Source: Labilibaculum antarcticum (GTDB lineage: Bacteria > Bacteroidota > Bacteroidia > Bacteroidales > Marinifilaceae). Taken from it: 64,000 bases of DNA. The position numbers and the translations under genes are program-made. Location of the stretch: assembly GCF_002356295.1 (NCBI RefSeq), contig NZ_AP018042.1, positions 3,814,361 to 3,878,360 on the forward strand, given 5' to 3'. The notes under the pieces are model-generated. The model searched no databases and was not told the DNA's origin. It saw only the letters and a list, made by a program, of their open reading frames with translations. Of this stretch, positions 1 to 9,203 are shown in pieces. Every line of letters begins with the position of its first letter. Position 1 is the stretch's first letter.

Positions 1-2
1 CA

Positions 3-1664
3 TGTTCTGTGTCAAACGCTCAGGAACAAAGAGATTTAAATAAAGAGGTTAAGGTAAAAACAGCTTACCAGCCAAAAATCAATAAATCAAAACGAATTGG
101 TGAATTGCCTGTCGTTCAGGATACGGCAACTTTTACTCCTTCCTTTTCTTATTTTATACAAACGAAGCCTCTTACAGTTGGATTTTCGCCGGCTTTAATT
201 CCAGCAGCTCGAATTGTTGGTGAGCCTTTAAAATCAATAAATAGTCACGTGTTAACTCTTGCCGGCGGTAATTATTCTACCCTTTTAGGGGATTATCGAT
301 TCAATAACCAGCGTTCTAAGACTACTGATTTTGGAATTCATATTCGCCACTATTCAACCAATGGGAAATTGGAATTGAAAAATGACCGAAAGGTAAAACC
401 TGATTGGACAGAACAATTGGTTGAAGCATATGGCAGTACCTATTTAGATGAGGCTAAAGTTGCAGGAAGGGTTTATTACAAACACAAAGGATATAACTTT
501 TTTGGTTCTCAATTAAGCGATGATCTTCCTGCAAATTATATTGATTTATTTCCATATTCTGAACAGGTTCAAAATCGTTTTGGTTTTGCTACTGACTTTA
601 AAACCACCTTTAAAGATGAGGAAAAATTGAATTTTGGCATTGGCTTGCAATACGAGCATTTCTCGGATGATATATTTGTTACCGAGAATGATGTTTTGAT
701 TAGCGCAGAGGCTAAAATTCGTCGTGGTGATGGCTTTTGGAGTTTGCGTTCTGCTTTTGATTATTTTGCAACCGATGGATTGTATAATCTTGATCAGCTT
801 GGTTTATCTGAAAGAAAAACCATGCTTTGGAATTTGAATCCTCAATATTCGCTTCAAACCGGTCAGTTGAATCTTAAATTGGGCGTGAATACCGTAATTG
901 CAATCGGTGATGACTCAGAAGCAAAAATATATCCTGATATCGCTATCGATTTTGAAGCGATTGATGGCATTATGACCCTGTTTGCTGGTATCGATGGGAA
1001 TTTAAATATGAATAATTACAACAATATTATTGCAGAGAATCCATTCGTTTATTCAGGTTTGGATGTAATGTCTTCCAATCAGAAATACAGATTGTTTGGT
1101 GGCTTTAAAGGGAGTCTGTCTTCTAATTCATCATTTAAATTATCTGCAGAATATAGTTCTGTTGATGATCAGTATTTCTTTGTGCAAAGAAGTGCTGGTG
1201 CTGCAAATACGGCTTACTCTGGCCCAACTTATTCAAATAAATTCGATGTGGTTTACGATGACATCAGTTTGTTTCGTTTAGGAGCAGAAGTAACCATTGG
1301 TTGGACCGATAAAATGCAATTGAATTCATCGGTTTGGTTTAACAAGTATACTCTCGATAAACAGGATGAAGCTTGGCATAAACCGGAATTTGAAATGAAT
1401 GTAAATGCTACTTATGCTTTTACTTCAGAATTGGAGTTTCAGGCAGGAGTAAACTTATTAGGCGAGAGATCAATTTTGGTAGGTTCTCAGACTCAAACTA
1501 TAGATGCCGTATATGATCTGAATATTGGTGCTAATTATAGTTTAAATAAGCATTTTACGGCTTTTGGTAAAATCAATAACCTATTTGCAGATAAATATTA
1601 CCAGTGGGATGGATATCCTTCTCAGGGACTAAATTTTTTATTAGGTGTGAAAGTTGTATTTTAG
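3..1664 (+). CDS. TonB-dependent-receptor-like outer membrane beta-barrel (5' partial)
   Basis: The reading frame is open to the window start and begins with a Cys-Ser-Val-Ser-Asn-Ala-Gln tail that looks like the end of a signal peptide, so the true start lies upstream. A GTG at 9 is formally available but is probably internal. The roughly 550 visible residues are rich in alternating aromatic and polar beta-strand patterns. The end reads NNLFADKYYQWDGYPSQG and finishes with an aromatic residue, as in TonB-dependent receptor barrels (known family feature). No plug domain is visible here. Function is inferred to be outer-membrane uptake or a receptor-like role; the substrate is unknown. A hairpin terminator follows at 1687-1719. 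Confidence 0.7.
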   Translation, partial: CSVSNAQEQRDLNKEVKVKTAYQPKINKSKRIGELPVVQDTATFTPSFSYFIQTKPLTVGFSPALIPAARIVGEPLKSINSHVLTLAGGNYSTLLGDYRFNNQRSKTTDFGIHIRHYSTNGKLELKNDRKVKPDWTEQLVEAYGSTYLDEAKVAGRVYYKHKGYNFFGSQLSDDLPANYIDLFPYSEQVQNRFGFATDFKTTFKDEEKLNFGIGLQYEHFSDDIFVTENDVLISAEAKIRRGDGFWSLRSAFDYFATDGLYNLDQLGLSERKTMLWNLNPQYSLQTGQLNLKLGVNTVIAIGDDSEAKIYPDIAIDFEAIDGIMTLFAGIDGNLNMNNYNNIIAENPFVYSGLDVMSSNQKYRLFGGFKGSLSSNSSFKLSAEYSSVDDQYFFVQRSAGAANTAYSGPTYSNKFDVVYDDISLFRLGAEVTIGWTDKMQLNSSVWFNKYTLDKQDEAWHKPEFEMNVNATYAFTSELEFQAGVNLLGERSILVGSQTQTIDAVYDLNIGANYSLNKHFTAFGKINNLFADKYYQWDGYPSQGLNFLLGVKVVF

Positions 1665-1686
1665 ATCAGGTTAAAAGTATTTATAT

Positions 1687-1719
1687 AAGGATGTTCTGTT
1701 CATAGAGCATCCTTTTTTT
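1687..1719 (+). terminator. Rho-independent terminator after the barrel gene
   Basis: AAGGATG pairs with CATCCTT around a short loop and is followed by a T run. Confidence 0.75.
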
Positions 1720-1803
1720 ATTTTGCTTATGTTTGTAAATTGTTTTTAGCACGCTTTTTGCTAATTTTAATACTATTATTAATTAGTAATCAAATTTAGG
1801 CTC

Positions 1804-2298
1804 TTGAAATTGATCAATAAATTTAAATATATACTTCTATTTACGTTCATACTTTTTATGCATGTAAGTAAGCTTAGTGCTCAAAAAGAAGAACGTTGGA
1901 AGCTTTCAGTTAATAAGGACCGTAAAGCACTTGAAATAGTAATGGATCTTGGTGCGGATGCTAAGGGAGTAATCTATTTGTTTGATATCACCAGAGATAC
2001 ACTTAACCTGGCTTTTGTTGCGGAAGAATCTGTTGACTGGAATACGCATGGGATTAGTGTTTGTGCGATGCCTAAGAATAAAGAAGTGCTTAAAATAAAG
2101 TTGGATGATATTGACTTGGAAAACGTTCAGGTTGTTTTTCACAAGATGTGGGAAGCAATGCCGAAAAGATTTAAGAACGTAACTACTTTATTTGAGCTTA
2201 AAGAATATGGAGTTACGGATTCGGGTCCTGAGGTCAGTAGTTTTATCATCCGGTTTAAGATGAAAAGACCCCGCCGAAGTAATTCTATACAGTTTTAA
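1804..2298 (+). CDS. Secreted protein of unknown function (164 aa)
   Basis: I do not recognise this protein. It begins at a TTG codon whose downstream sequence gives a clean signal peptide (MKLINKFKYI, a hydrophobic core, then KLSAQ with cleavage after the Ala). The only nearby ATG, at 1858, would remove most of that signal, so TTG is preferred. The mature part of about 138 residues has no obvious motif and ends in a basic tail. It stands alone between a terminator and the gyrB upstream region. Confidence 0.55.
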   Translation: MKLINKFKYILLFTFILFMHVSKLSAQKEERWKLSVNKDRKALEIVMDLGADAKGVIYLFDITRDTLNLAFVAEESVDWNTHGISVCAMPKNKEVLKIKLDDIDLENVQVVFHKMWEAMPKRFKNVTTLFELKEYGVTDSGPEVSSFIIRFKMKRPRRSNSIQF

Positions 2299-2644
2299 AC
2301 ATAAAGGAATCCATTTCTTTGGTGATTAAGCCTTTTAAAAATACTTCGTCAAAAACAATGAAAAAGCACGATTTTTCTAAATGAAACAGCCTGAAAACTC
2401 ATCATTTTTACTATCTTTGTTTTACTTTTGTTTGCAGGTTCTGGAAGGAGTGTAATGTGTTGATTGTTAATGTGTTTTGTCTTTTCTTCCGTTGCTGTTT
2501 TTTATCTCTTTTTTTAGAGGAAAGCTTCCCTGAGAATAAATTAATTTTTGTACAAAAAAAATATTAGAATATAAGATCATGATTTGATCAATAATTATTT
2601 GATTATTGGTCTTATTATTTGATTGACAACTAAAGATCGGATAA
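2299..2644. other. Intergenic region upstream of gyrB
   Basis: This is 346 bases without a gene. It holds one good match to the Bacteroidetes -7 element, TATCTTTG at 2412-2419, with no clear -33 TTTG at the expected distance, plus AT-rich sequence close to the gyrB start. I see no RNA gene. Confidence 0.4.
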
Positions 2645-4606
2645 ATGAGTGATTCAGAAAATAAGCCAAGAGTGAAGAATGAATATTCAGCGGATAGTAT
2701 TCAGGTACTGGAAGGATTGGAAGCGGTTCGGAAACGCCCTTCCATGTATATTGGTGATGTAAACGTTAAAGGTTTGCACCATTTGGTATATGAGGTGGTA
2801 GATAACTCAATTGATGAGGCCTTGGTTGGATATTGTAAAAATATCGATGTATTTATCAATGAGGACAATTCCATTACCGTTAAGGATGATGGTCGTGGTA
2901 TTCCTACTGAATTGCACGTGAAAGAAAATAGATCGGCTCTTGAGGTAGTAATGACTGTTCTGCATGCTGGTGGTAAATTCGATAAGGGTTCATACAAGGT
3001 ATCTGGTGGTTTGCACGGTGTTGGTGTGTCTTGTGTTAATGCATTGTCAATACTTTTAACTGCTGAAATCCATCGTGATGGGAAAGTTTATCGTCAGGAA
3101 TATTCTAAAGGGAAACCTTTGGCTCCTGTCGAAACAATAGGAGAATCTGATTTGACAGGAACTTATATTACTTTTAAGCCAGATGATTCAATTTTTCTAG
3201 TTTTAGAGTATAAATACGATATTTTAGCGGCACGTTTAAGAGAACTTGCTTTTTTAAATAAAGAGATTCGATTGAATCTTACAGATAAACGGGATTTGAA
3301 TGAGAATGGCGAATGCCGTTTCGAATCATTTTATTCAGAAGAAGGGTTAAAAGAGTTTGTTGAATTCCTTGATAGCACAAGGGAACGATTAATAGAGGAA
3401 ACGATTCATTGTTCATACGATAAGAATGAAGTTCCTGTTGAAATAGCTCTTCAATACAATTCTTCTTATTCTGAAAATATTCACTCTTACGTGAATAATA
3501 TTAATACAATCGAAGGGGGAACTCACCTTACAGGTTTCCGTCGTGGATTGACCCGAACTTTAAAAACATTTGCTGATAAATCAGGAATGTTGTCAAAATT
3601 GAAGTTTGATATTAGTGGCGATGATTTTCGTGAGGGATTAACTGCAGTTGTTTCTGTGAAAGTTGCAGAACCTCAGTTCGAAGGTCAAACCAAAACAAAA
3701 TTAGGAAACTCAGAAGTAAGTCTTGCTGTTGATCAGGCCGTAAGCACAATGCTGGCTAATTATCTGGAAGAACATCCAAAAGATGCCAGAACTATTGTAC
3801 AGAAGGTTATAATGGCTGCTACGGCTCGTCATGCAGCTAGAAAGGCTCGTGAATTAGTTCAGCGGAAAACTGTTTTGGGCGGGTCTGGCTTGCCAGGTAA
3901 ATTATCTGATTGTTCCGATAAAGATCCTGTTAACTGTGAAGTATTCCTTGTCGAGGGTGATTCGGCGGGTGGTACTGCCAAACAAGGTCGTGATCGTAAA
4001 TTTCAAGCGATTCTTCCACTAAAAGGAAAGATTTTGAATGTTGAGAAAGCCATGCAACACAAGGTTTTCGAAAGCGAAGAAATCAAGAATATATTTACAG
4101 CCTTAGGTGTTACAATAGGAACCGAAGACGATAGTAAAGCTGCTAATGTTGAAAAAATTCGTTACCACAAGATTGTTATCATGTGTGATGCGGATGTTGA
4201 TGGTAGTCATATTGCAACTCTTATCATGACCTTCTTTTTCCGTTACATGAAATCATTAATCGAAAGTGGTTACTTGTATATTGCTACACCTCCTTTGTTT
4301 TTGGTTAAAAAAGGAAAGAATGAAGAATATTGTTGGAGTGAAGGTCAACGCCTACGCCTAATTGAACAATGGGGTGGTGGAAAAGAATCTGGTATGCACA
4401 TTCAGCGTTACAAAGGTCTTGGAGAGATGAGTGCTGAGCAATTGTGGTCAACAACAATGAATCCAGAGGCTAGAACTTTACGTCAGGTAACCATTGAGAA
4501 TGCTGCTGAGGCAGATCATACATTCTCAATGTTGATGGGAGACGATGTTCCACCAAGACGTGCCTTTATTGAAAAGAATGCAACTTATGCAAATATTGAT
4601 GCCTAA
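2645..4606 (+). CDS. gyrB: DNA gyrase subunit B
   Basis: This is the ATPase subunit of type II topoisomerase, which introduces negative supercoils together with GyrA. It has a GHKL ATPase domain at the N-terminus (EVVDNSIDEA and DDGRGIPTE), the transducer domain in the middle, then the TOPRIM domain with VEGDSAGG and the DADVDGSHI metal-binding acidic cluster. It ends with the usual GyrB tail containing QRYKGLGEM. The 653 residues are normal for Bacteroidota GyrB, which lacks the E. coli insertion. The start is ATG at 2645. It is followed by a strong hairpin terminator and is likely monocistronic. parE is an alternative for this fold, but length and tail fit GyrB. Confidence 0.95.
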   Translation: MSDSENKPRVKNEYSADSIQVLEGLEAVRKRPSMYIGDVNVKGLHHLVYEVVDNSIDEALVGYCKNIDVFINEDNSITVKDDGRGIPTELHVKENRSALEVVMTVLHAGGKFDKGSYKVSGGLHGVGVSCVNALSILLTAEIHRDGKVYRQEYSKGKPLAPVETIGESDLTGTYITFKPDDSIFLVLEYKYDILAARLRELAFLNKEIRLNLTDKRDLNENGECRFESFYSEEGLKEFVEFLDSTRERLIEETIHCSYDKNEVPVEIALQYNSSYSENIHSYVNNINTIEGGTHLTGFRRGLTRTLKTFADKSGMLSKLKFDISGDDFREGLTAVVSVKVAEPQFEGQTKTKLGNSEVSLAVDQAVSTMLANYLEEHPKDARTIVQKVIMAATARHAARKARELVQRKTVLGGSGLPGKLSDCSDKDPVNCEVFLVEGDSAGGTAKQGRDRKFQAILPLKGKILNVEKAMQHKVFESEEIKNIFTALGVTIGTEDDSKAANVEKIRYHKIVIMCDADVDGSHIATLIMTFFFRYMKSLIESGYLYIATPPLFLVKKGKNEEYCWSEGQRLRLIEQWGGGKESGMHIQRYKGLGEMSAEQLWSTTMNPEARTLRQVTIENAAEADHTFSMLMGDDVPPRRAFIEKNATYANIDA

Positions 4607-4626
4607 GTAGTAAGATACATAATGTG

Positions 4627-4660
4627 AAGCCCTTGAGAATACCTCAAGGGCTTTTTTTTA
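4627..4660 (+). terminator. Rho-independent terminator of gyrB
   Basis: GCCCTTGAG pairs with CTCAAGGGC, followed by eight or more T. Confidence 0.9.
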
Positions 4661-4748
4661 TGATTTCACAAGAGATGTTTTGACTCTTATTTTTGTCATG
4701 TAAGGGAAATTGAATACTTTACTAGTCGTAAATTTTAATCGTAAAAAG

Positions 4749-5315
4749 ATGAATGTTTGTGTATTTTGTTCTTCGAGTAATTCTGTAGCTGAAAAGTATT
4801 TCCAGGAAGCTAGAAATTTAGGTTTGGCAATCGGTACTGCTGGACATAATTTGGTGTATGGAGGAACCAATATAGGGCTTATGAATCAGGTTGCCGTTTC
4901 GGTGAAAGAGGCTGGGGGCAAGGTGATTGGTGTGGTGCCAAAGTTGATTGATGACTTTGGTGTATCGGCTGATTTTTTGGATGAATTAGTTATAACTCCT
5001 GATATGGCGGAACGAAAAAAAGTTTTGCGTGAAAAGTCGGATGCATTTGTGGCTTTGCCTGGTGGTTTTGGTACTCTTGAGGAGATTTTAGAAGTGATAA
5101 CTTTAAAGCAGTTGGGATATCATAATTTACCAATCGTGTTTGTTAATACGGATGGGTTTTATGATTTTTTAAAAGACCAATTCGAACTTTCTTATCAGGA
5201 GAATTTTGCCAAAGAAGATTATCGGAATTATTATGAGTTTGTAAATAATTATGATGACGTTATGGCTTATGTTCTTAACTATAAAAAAGTACAATTAAAA
5301 ACGAAGTGGGATTAG
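4749..5315 (+). CDS. LOG-family (TIGR00730) Rossmann-fold protein
   Basis: This 188-residue protein carries the PGGFGTLEE motif (family PGGxGTxxE) typical of LONELY GUY cytokinin-riboside phosphoribohydrolases, formerly annotated as lysine decarboxylase-like. Known members hydrolyse nucleoside 5'-monophosphates such as cytokinin ribotides or AMP; the substrate here is not shown. The start is taken at ATG 4749 (MNVCVFCSSS), which matches the family N-terminus. An upstream in-frame TTG at 4710 would add 13 unlikely residues. Its stop overlaps by 4 bases the stop of the convergent sensor kinase gene. Confidence 0.85.
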   Translation: MNVCVFCSSSNSVAEKYFQEARNLGLAIGTAGHNLVYGGTNIGLMNQVAVSVKEAGGKVIGVVPKLIDDFGVSADFLDELVITPDMAERKKVLREKSDAFVALPGGFGTLEEILEVITLKQLGYHNLPIVFVNTDGFYDFLKDQFELSYQENFAKEDYRNYYEFVNNYDDVMAYVLNYKKVQLKTKWD

Positions 5316-8116
5316 TTTTTTGAAATCAATTTTTCAATAGAATCCAGTAGTTTACAAGTTTTAATTGGTTTTATTAAATAGTCGTCGCAACCAGCTGCCA
5401 TTACTTTTTGTTTGTATTCTTTTTGAAAGAAAGCTGTTTGCCCAATAATCGGAATTCTCGAGTAGAGAGATTTGATTTCTTTCATTGCATCATAGCCATT
5501 CATAACCGGCATTTGTATGTCCATTAGAATAAGATCGATTGTATTTGATTGACACATTGTTATTGCTTCGCGTCCATTTTTGGCCCATAGAATATCAGCC
5601 TGGGTTTTTGCAAGGCTTGCTTTAAAGAAGGTGAAATTGTTTTTCTCATCATCTACAACAAGAATACTTTTTCCTGTCCAGTTGTGGTCTTGTTTTTCAA
5701 CAACTTCTATTTTTTCAATTTTAGATTTGTCCGTATTGTATGGGAGAGTTATGAAAAAACAAGTTCCTACATTCTCCTCCGATTCAACTCTAATATTTCC
5801 GCCAAGTATTTCGGCTAATCGGTTCGATATTGTTAAGCCTAAACCAGTACCGCTGTACTGCCTTGTATCCGAACCATCCATTTGTCTAAAGCTTTTAAAA
5901 ATATGATCTATGGATTGATTGGAGATTCCAATTCCTGTGTCTTTTACAAAGAATTCAATTTTGTTTTGATCAATAAGATGGTAGCCTAGTTCGATAAAAC
6001 CTTCATTGGTAAATTTGATGGCGTTGTCAATTATGTTGGATAATAATTGTTCTAATCTTCGAGGATCAGTATAAATTATTGAGTCTTCGTCGCTTAAAGC
6101 CTTTTGTATTCTCAAGATTAAGTGAGCCTTGTTATTTTTGTTTTTAAGAGCGTAAAATTTTTCATATAATTCGGATAGTAAAATATTAACAGGGGTGTGA
6201 CAAAGTGCAAGATTGATTTGTTTGCATTCTATTTTTGATAGATCAATTATGTCGTTAATGAGTTGCAGTAAACTATCCCCGCTTTGTTTTATTAGTGCTC
6301 CGTATTCTCGTCTTTCGTTTTCGTCTATTTGCTGAGATGTCATAATTTCAGTAAATCCAAGAATATGATTCATTGGAGTTCTAATTTCATGTGACATATT
6401 TGTCAGGAAGGCTGATTTTAATTTATCAGATTCTTCGGCTTTGTTTTTCGCTTCGGTTAGGTGCTTTTCATATACTTTTCTTTCTGTAATGTTTCTGTAT
6501 ATTCCAAATATTGCAATTTGCTTGCCTCCAACTTCAATTGGGTTCCCCATAATAGAAACATCAATTAATCTACCATCTTTGCATTTTCGCATCGTCTCAA
6601 TTTCTACAAGCTGCCCTTTAGCTGTAAGGTAATTCAGACTATTAGCCTCTCCTTGTTTTGTTTCATCAGCAAGTAAGCTATCTATAACAACTCCTTTAAG
6701 ATCTTCTTTTGTGTAGCCAAAAAGAGAGGTGAATTGTTTGTTAATTTTTATTCCCTTACTCTCATTATCTGTTATTGCGATTGCTTCCGGCGAATTTTCG
6801 AAAAGTTGTTCAAAATAGGCAGTCTCAATACTGAGTTGGTGTTCGATCCGTTTTCGTCTTATAACCATTGCGTTAGCGTGCTCACCTAGAATTTTAAACT
6901 CTTTGAAATGAAGTTTAGATACATCAATTAAGTGTGAATCGGTCGCGGCATTCCTGTAAAATTGGGTTAGAATCTCTAGCCCTGATTTACTGATTTCAAC
7001 AACAAATCGGGTGAAAATAATAATGATGAAGAGTGTCAATAAAAATACCAAGCCTGCCTTGATAAAATACTCAATCAGATTTGCTTTTAACTCATTCCTT
7101 TTATTTTTAATTGATTCTGTAAGTTTGTCAATATGAACACCACTGCCGATAACCCATTGCCAGTCCTTATACGATTTTGCAAACATTAGCTTTGTTGAAT
7201 CATGATTAAAAGGATCAAGATATCTGACGAAGCCTCCATTTTTGTCTGTTCCTCGGGTAATTATCTCCTGCACAACTTTTACACCCTCTTTGTCTTCTTC
7301 ATTCCAGAGATTCTGTCCAACAAGCTCCTTTCGTGTATGAGCTAAGCAAGTTCCATCAAAACTAAATACTGCAATTGAGAAGCTTTCATCAAATCTCATG
7401 TCTGTAATTTTATTGAGGATCTTCTCTTGAATTCCCAGACGATAATTTTCGACATATTGTGTGCAACCGATATACCAATTGTAGGGTTTGAATATCTTTA
7501 CAAAAGATATTTTGGGATGGATTTTTTGTCCTTTATCTTCTTGCCAAGAGTAGTTTGAGTAGCCTTCCCCTTGAGTCTTCGCAATTTTGATTTCATTTTT
7601 AATAATCGGAATTCCAAAAACATCTTTTAAAATTAGTTTGTTTTGTCCTTCCCAGTTTAGATTTTCAGGATCCATTTGCACAACTCCAGTCAAGCTGTTT
7701 ATATAGAAAAAGCCACTTCCATCATTAAAACGAACGGAGCGTAAAGCGTTAATGATTAGTTCTTTTATTCGGCTTTCCGATAGGTCGTTTTTACAACTGT
7801 TGTATATGTTTGTTGCAATTGAGTGTGCTTCATGAACTCGGCTGTTTATGTCTTTCTTTAGTGCATTTCTTGTTTGCTCTCTTTCGTTTTCAATATAATT
7901 AATAAGAGTTTGCGTTTCGTGTTGCAGGGTTTTTTCTTGCATCCTGAAAAAGTCGGACTTAATTTGTTGAGACTCTTTATTGAATTTTTGCCTTTCTTGC
8001 TGCACCCAAAAAATTCCAAGAATTGATATCAAGAGCAGAGAAGTAGAGAGAAGTGAAACCAAAAAGACTTTGGAAATACTCTTGTCTTCAAAAATTTTAG
8101 CAAGAATGAATTTCAT
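5312..8116 (-). CDS. Cache-PAS hybrid sensor histidine kinase with receiver domain
   Basis: This is a membrane two-component kinase of about 934 residues. The order is: transmembrane helix near residues 15-35, a long extracytoplasmic region with two Cache-like halves (DGSGFFYI and WEGQN..., then PYNWYIGCTQY and KDWQWVIGSG), a second helix near 345-370, a PAS domain (EAIAITDNE...), HisKA with the phospho-acceptor His in MSHEIRTPMN, a HATPase with NAIKFTNEG, DTGIGIS and GTGLGL, and a C-terminal receiver with acceptor Asp in ILMDIQMPVMNG and Lys in LIKPIK. The start is placed at ATG 8116 (MKFILAKIF), because the longer frame runs into dapF. It begins 26 bases after dapF stops, suggesting co-transcription. 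No separate output domain is present, so the phosphate probably passes to another protein. The ligand is unknown. Confidence 0.9.
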   Translation of the reverse strand: MKFILAKIFEDKSISKVFLVSLLSTSLLLISILGIFWVQQERQKFNKESQQIKSDFFRMQEKTLQHETQTLINYIENEREQTRNALKKDINSRVHEAHSIATNIYNSCKNDLSESRIKELIINALRSVRFNDGSGFFYINSLTGVVQMDPENLNWEGQNKLILKDVFGIPIIKNEIKIAKTQGEGYSNYSWQEDKGQKIHPKISFVKIFKPYNWYIGCTQYVENYRLGIQEKILNKITDMRFDESFSIAVFSFDGTCLAHTRKELVGQNLWNEEDKEGVKVVQEIITRGTDKNGGFVRYLDPFNHDSTKLMFAKSYKDWQWVIGSGVHIDKLTESIKNKRNELKANLIEYFIKAGLVFLLTLFIIIIFTRFVVEISKSGLEILTQFYRNAATDSHLIDVSKLHFKEFKILGEHANAMVIRRKRIEHQLSIETAYFEQLFENSPEAIAITDNESKGIKINKQFTSLFGYTKEDLKGVVIDSLLADETKQGEANSLNYLTAKGQLVEIETMRKCKDGRLIDVSIMGNPIEVGGKQIAIFGIYRNITERKVYEKHLTEAKNKAEESDKLKSAFLTNMSHEIRTPMNHILGFTEIMTSQQIDENERREYGALIKQSGDSLLQLINDIIDLSKIECKQINLALCHTPVNILLSELYEKFYALKNKNNKAHLILRIQKALSDEDSIIYTDPRRLEQLLSNIIDNAIKFTNEGFIELGYHLIDQNKIEFFVKDTGIGISNQSIDHIFKSFRQMDGSDTRQYSGTGLGLTISNRLAEILGGNIRVESEENVGTCFFITLPYNTDKSKIEKIEVVEKQDHNWTGKSILVVDDEKNNFTFFKASLAKTQADILWAKNGREAITMCQSNTIDLILMDIQMPVMNGYDAMKEIKSLYSRIPIIGQTAFFQKEYKQKVMAAGCDDYLIKPIKTCKLLDSIEKLISKN

Positions 8117-8142
8117 ATTGAGCTGAAAAGGGAGTTTGATTG

Positions 8143-8928
8143 TTAGGTTGTGATAGTTCCTGTGAAAACATGTGTTGCAGGCCCTACCAACCAAATGTTT
8201 TCGATTTGTGTGTCGTTTGTTTTTCTGAAATGTACTTCCAGATGGCCGCCTTTAGTTTTAATCTTAAATTGGTTTCTGCCAGTTTTAAAACTGGCACTTA
8301 TGGCCGATGCAACAACTCCTGTTCCGCAAGAATATGTTTCATCTTCAACACCTCGTTCGTAGGTGCTTACTGTAATGTCTTGATCCTGAAATGAGACAAA
8401 GTTTACATTTGTTCCTTCCTCCGCAAATCTATTATTGTATCGAATCTTTTTCCCTTCGGTAAATGTGTCGAAATTATCATGTTTGGATATGAATCGAACA
8501 AAATGAGGTGAGCCTGTATTTAAAAAATAAAAATCGTCACCCAATTCAACATCTAAAACATCAATCATTTTAAGACTAACCTGAACTCCATTCTCAGTCT
8601 TAATGATTTTTGCTTCATGTTCGCCGTCAACAGCAATGAATTTGGCAGTTTCCGAAATAAGTCCTAGGTGATAGGCAAAAGCAACAATGCATCGTCCTCC
8701 ATTTCCGCACATACTTCCTTCTTTTCCATCTGAATTGTAGTATCTCATCCGAAAGTCGAATCCTGAGGCATTATCCAGTAACATTAGTCCATCTCCACCA
8801 ACACCAAATCTTCTGTCGCAAAGTTTTTTGATTAATGTAAAGTTATTAGCATCAATTATGTTATTACGATTATCTATTAAAACAAAATCGTTCCCAGTTC
8901 CCTGATATTTTGAAAATTCAACTTTCAT
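8143..8928 (-). CDS. dapF: Diaminopimelate epimerase
   Basis: This enzyme converts LL- to meso-diaminopimelate for lysine and peptidoglycan synthesis, without a cofactor. Both catalytic cysteine motifs are visible: MCGNGGRC (first Cys) and YSCGTGVVAS (second Cys). The N-terminal KYQGTGNDFVLID is typical. The 261 residues match the family. It starts at ATG 8928 and is followed closely by the sensor kinase gene on the same strand. Confidence 0.95.
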   Translation of the reverse strand: MKVEFSKYQGTGNDFVLIDNRNNIIDANNFTLIKKLCDRRFGVGGDGLMLLDNASGFDFRMRYYNSDGKEGSMCGNGGRCIVAFAYHLGLISETAKFIAVDGEHEAKIIKTENGVQVSLKMIDVLDVELGDDFYFLNTGSPHFVRFISKHDNFDTFTEGKKIRYNNRFAEEGTNVNFVSFQDQDITVSTYERGVEDETYSCGTGVVASAISASFKTGRNQFKIKTKGGHLEVHFRKTNDTQIENIWLVGPATHVFTGTITT

Positions 8929-9203
8929 TTTTAAATCTTGTTAAGAAGTGTTAAATACCAATAATTTATGAACACTTGTTAAGTAATATCGTTAAAATTG
9001 TCGTATAAATGTAAGAATCGTATCGGTAGCGGCTCTTTCGCCACTCAAGAAACTCAAAATAATTCGATCAATAAAATAAATTGATTTTTATTTTGATCGT
9101 AAAGGCAACATTCGATATTTATTTTTGTTGTATAATAAGAAAACAATCCTGTTTCAATTTTAAGCAGGCATATTAGGGGTATTAATTAATAAAGTTTTTT
9201 CAG

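Noticed and set aside
8117-8194. Longer sensor kinase N-terminus overlapping dapF
   Set aside because: It would run through the dapF 3' end and lacks membrane-protein start features; ATG 8116 fits.
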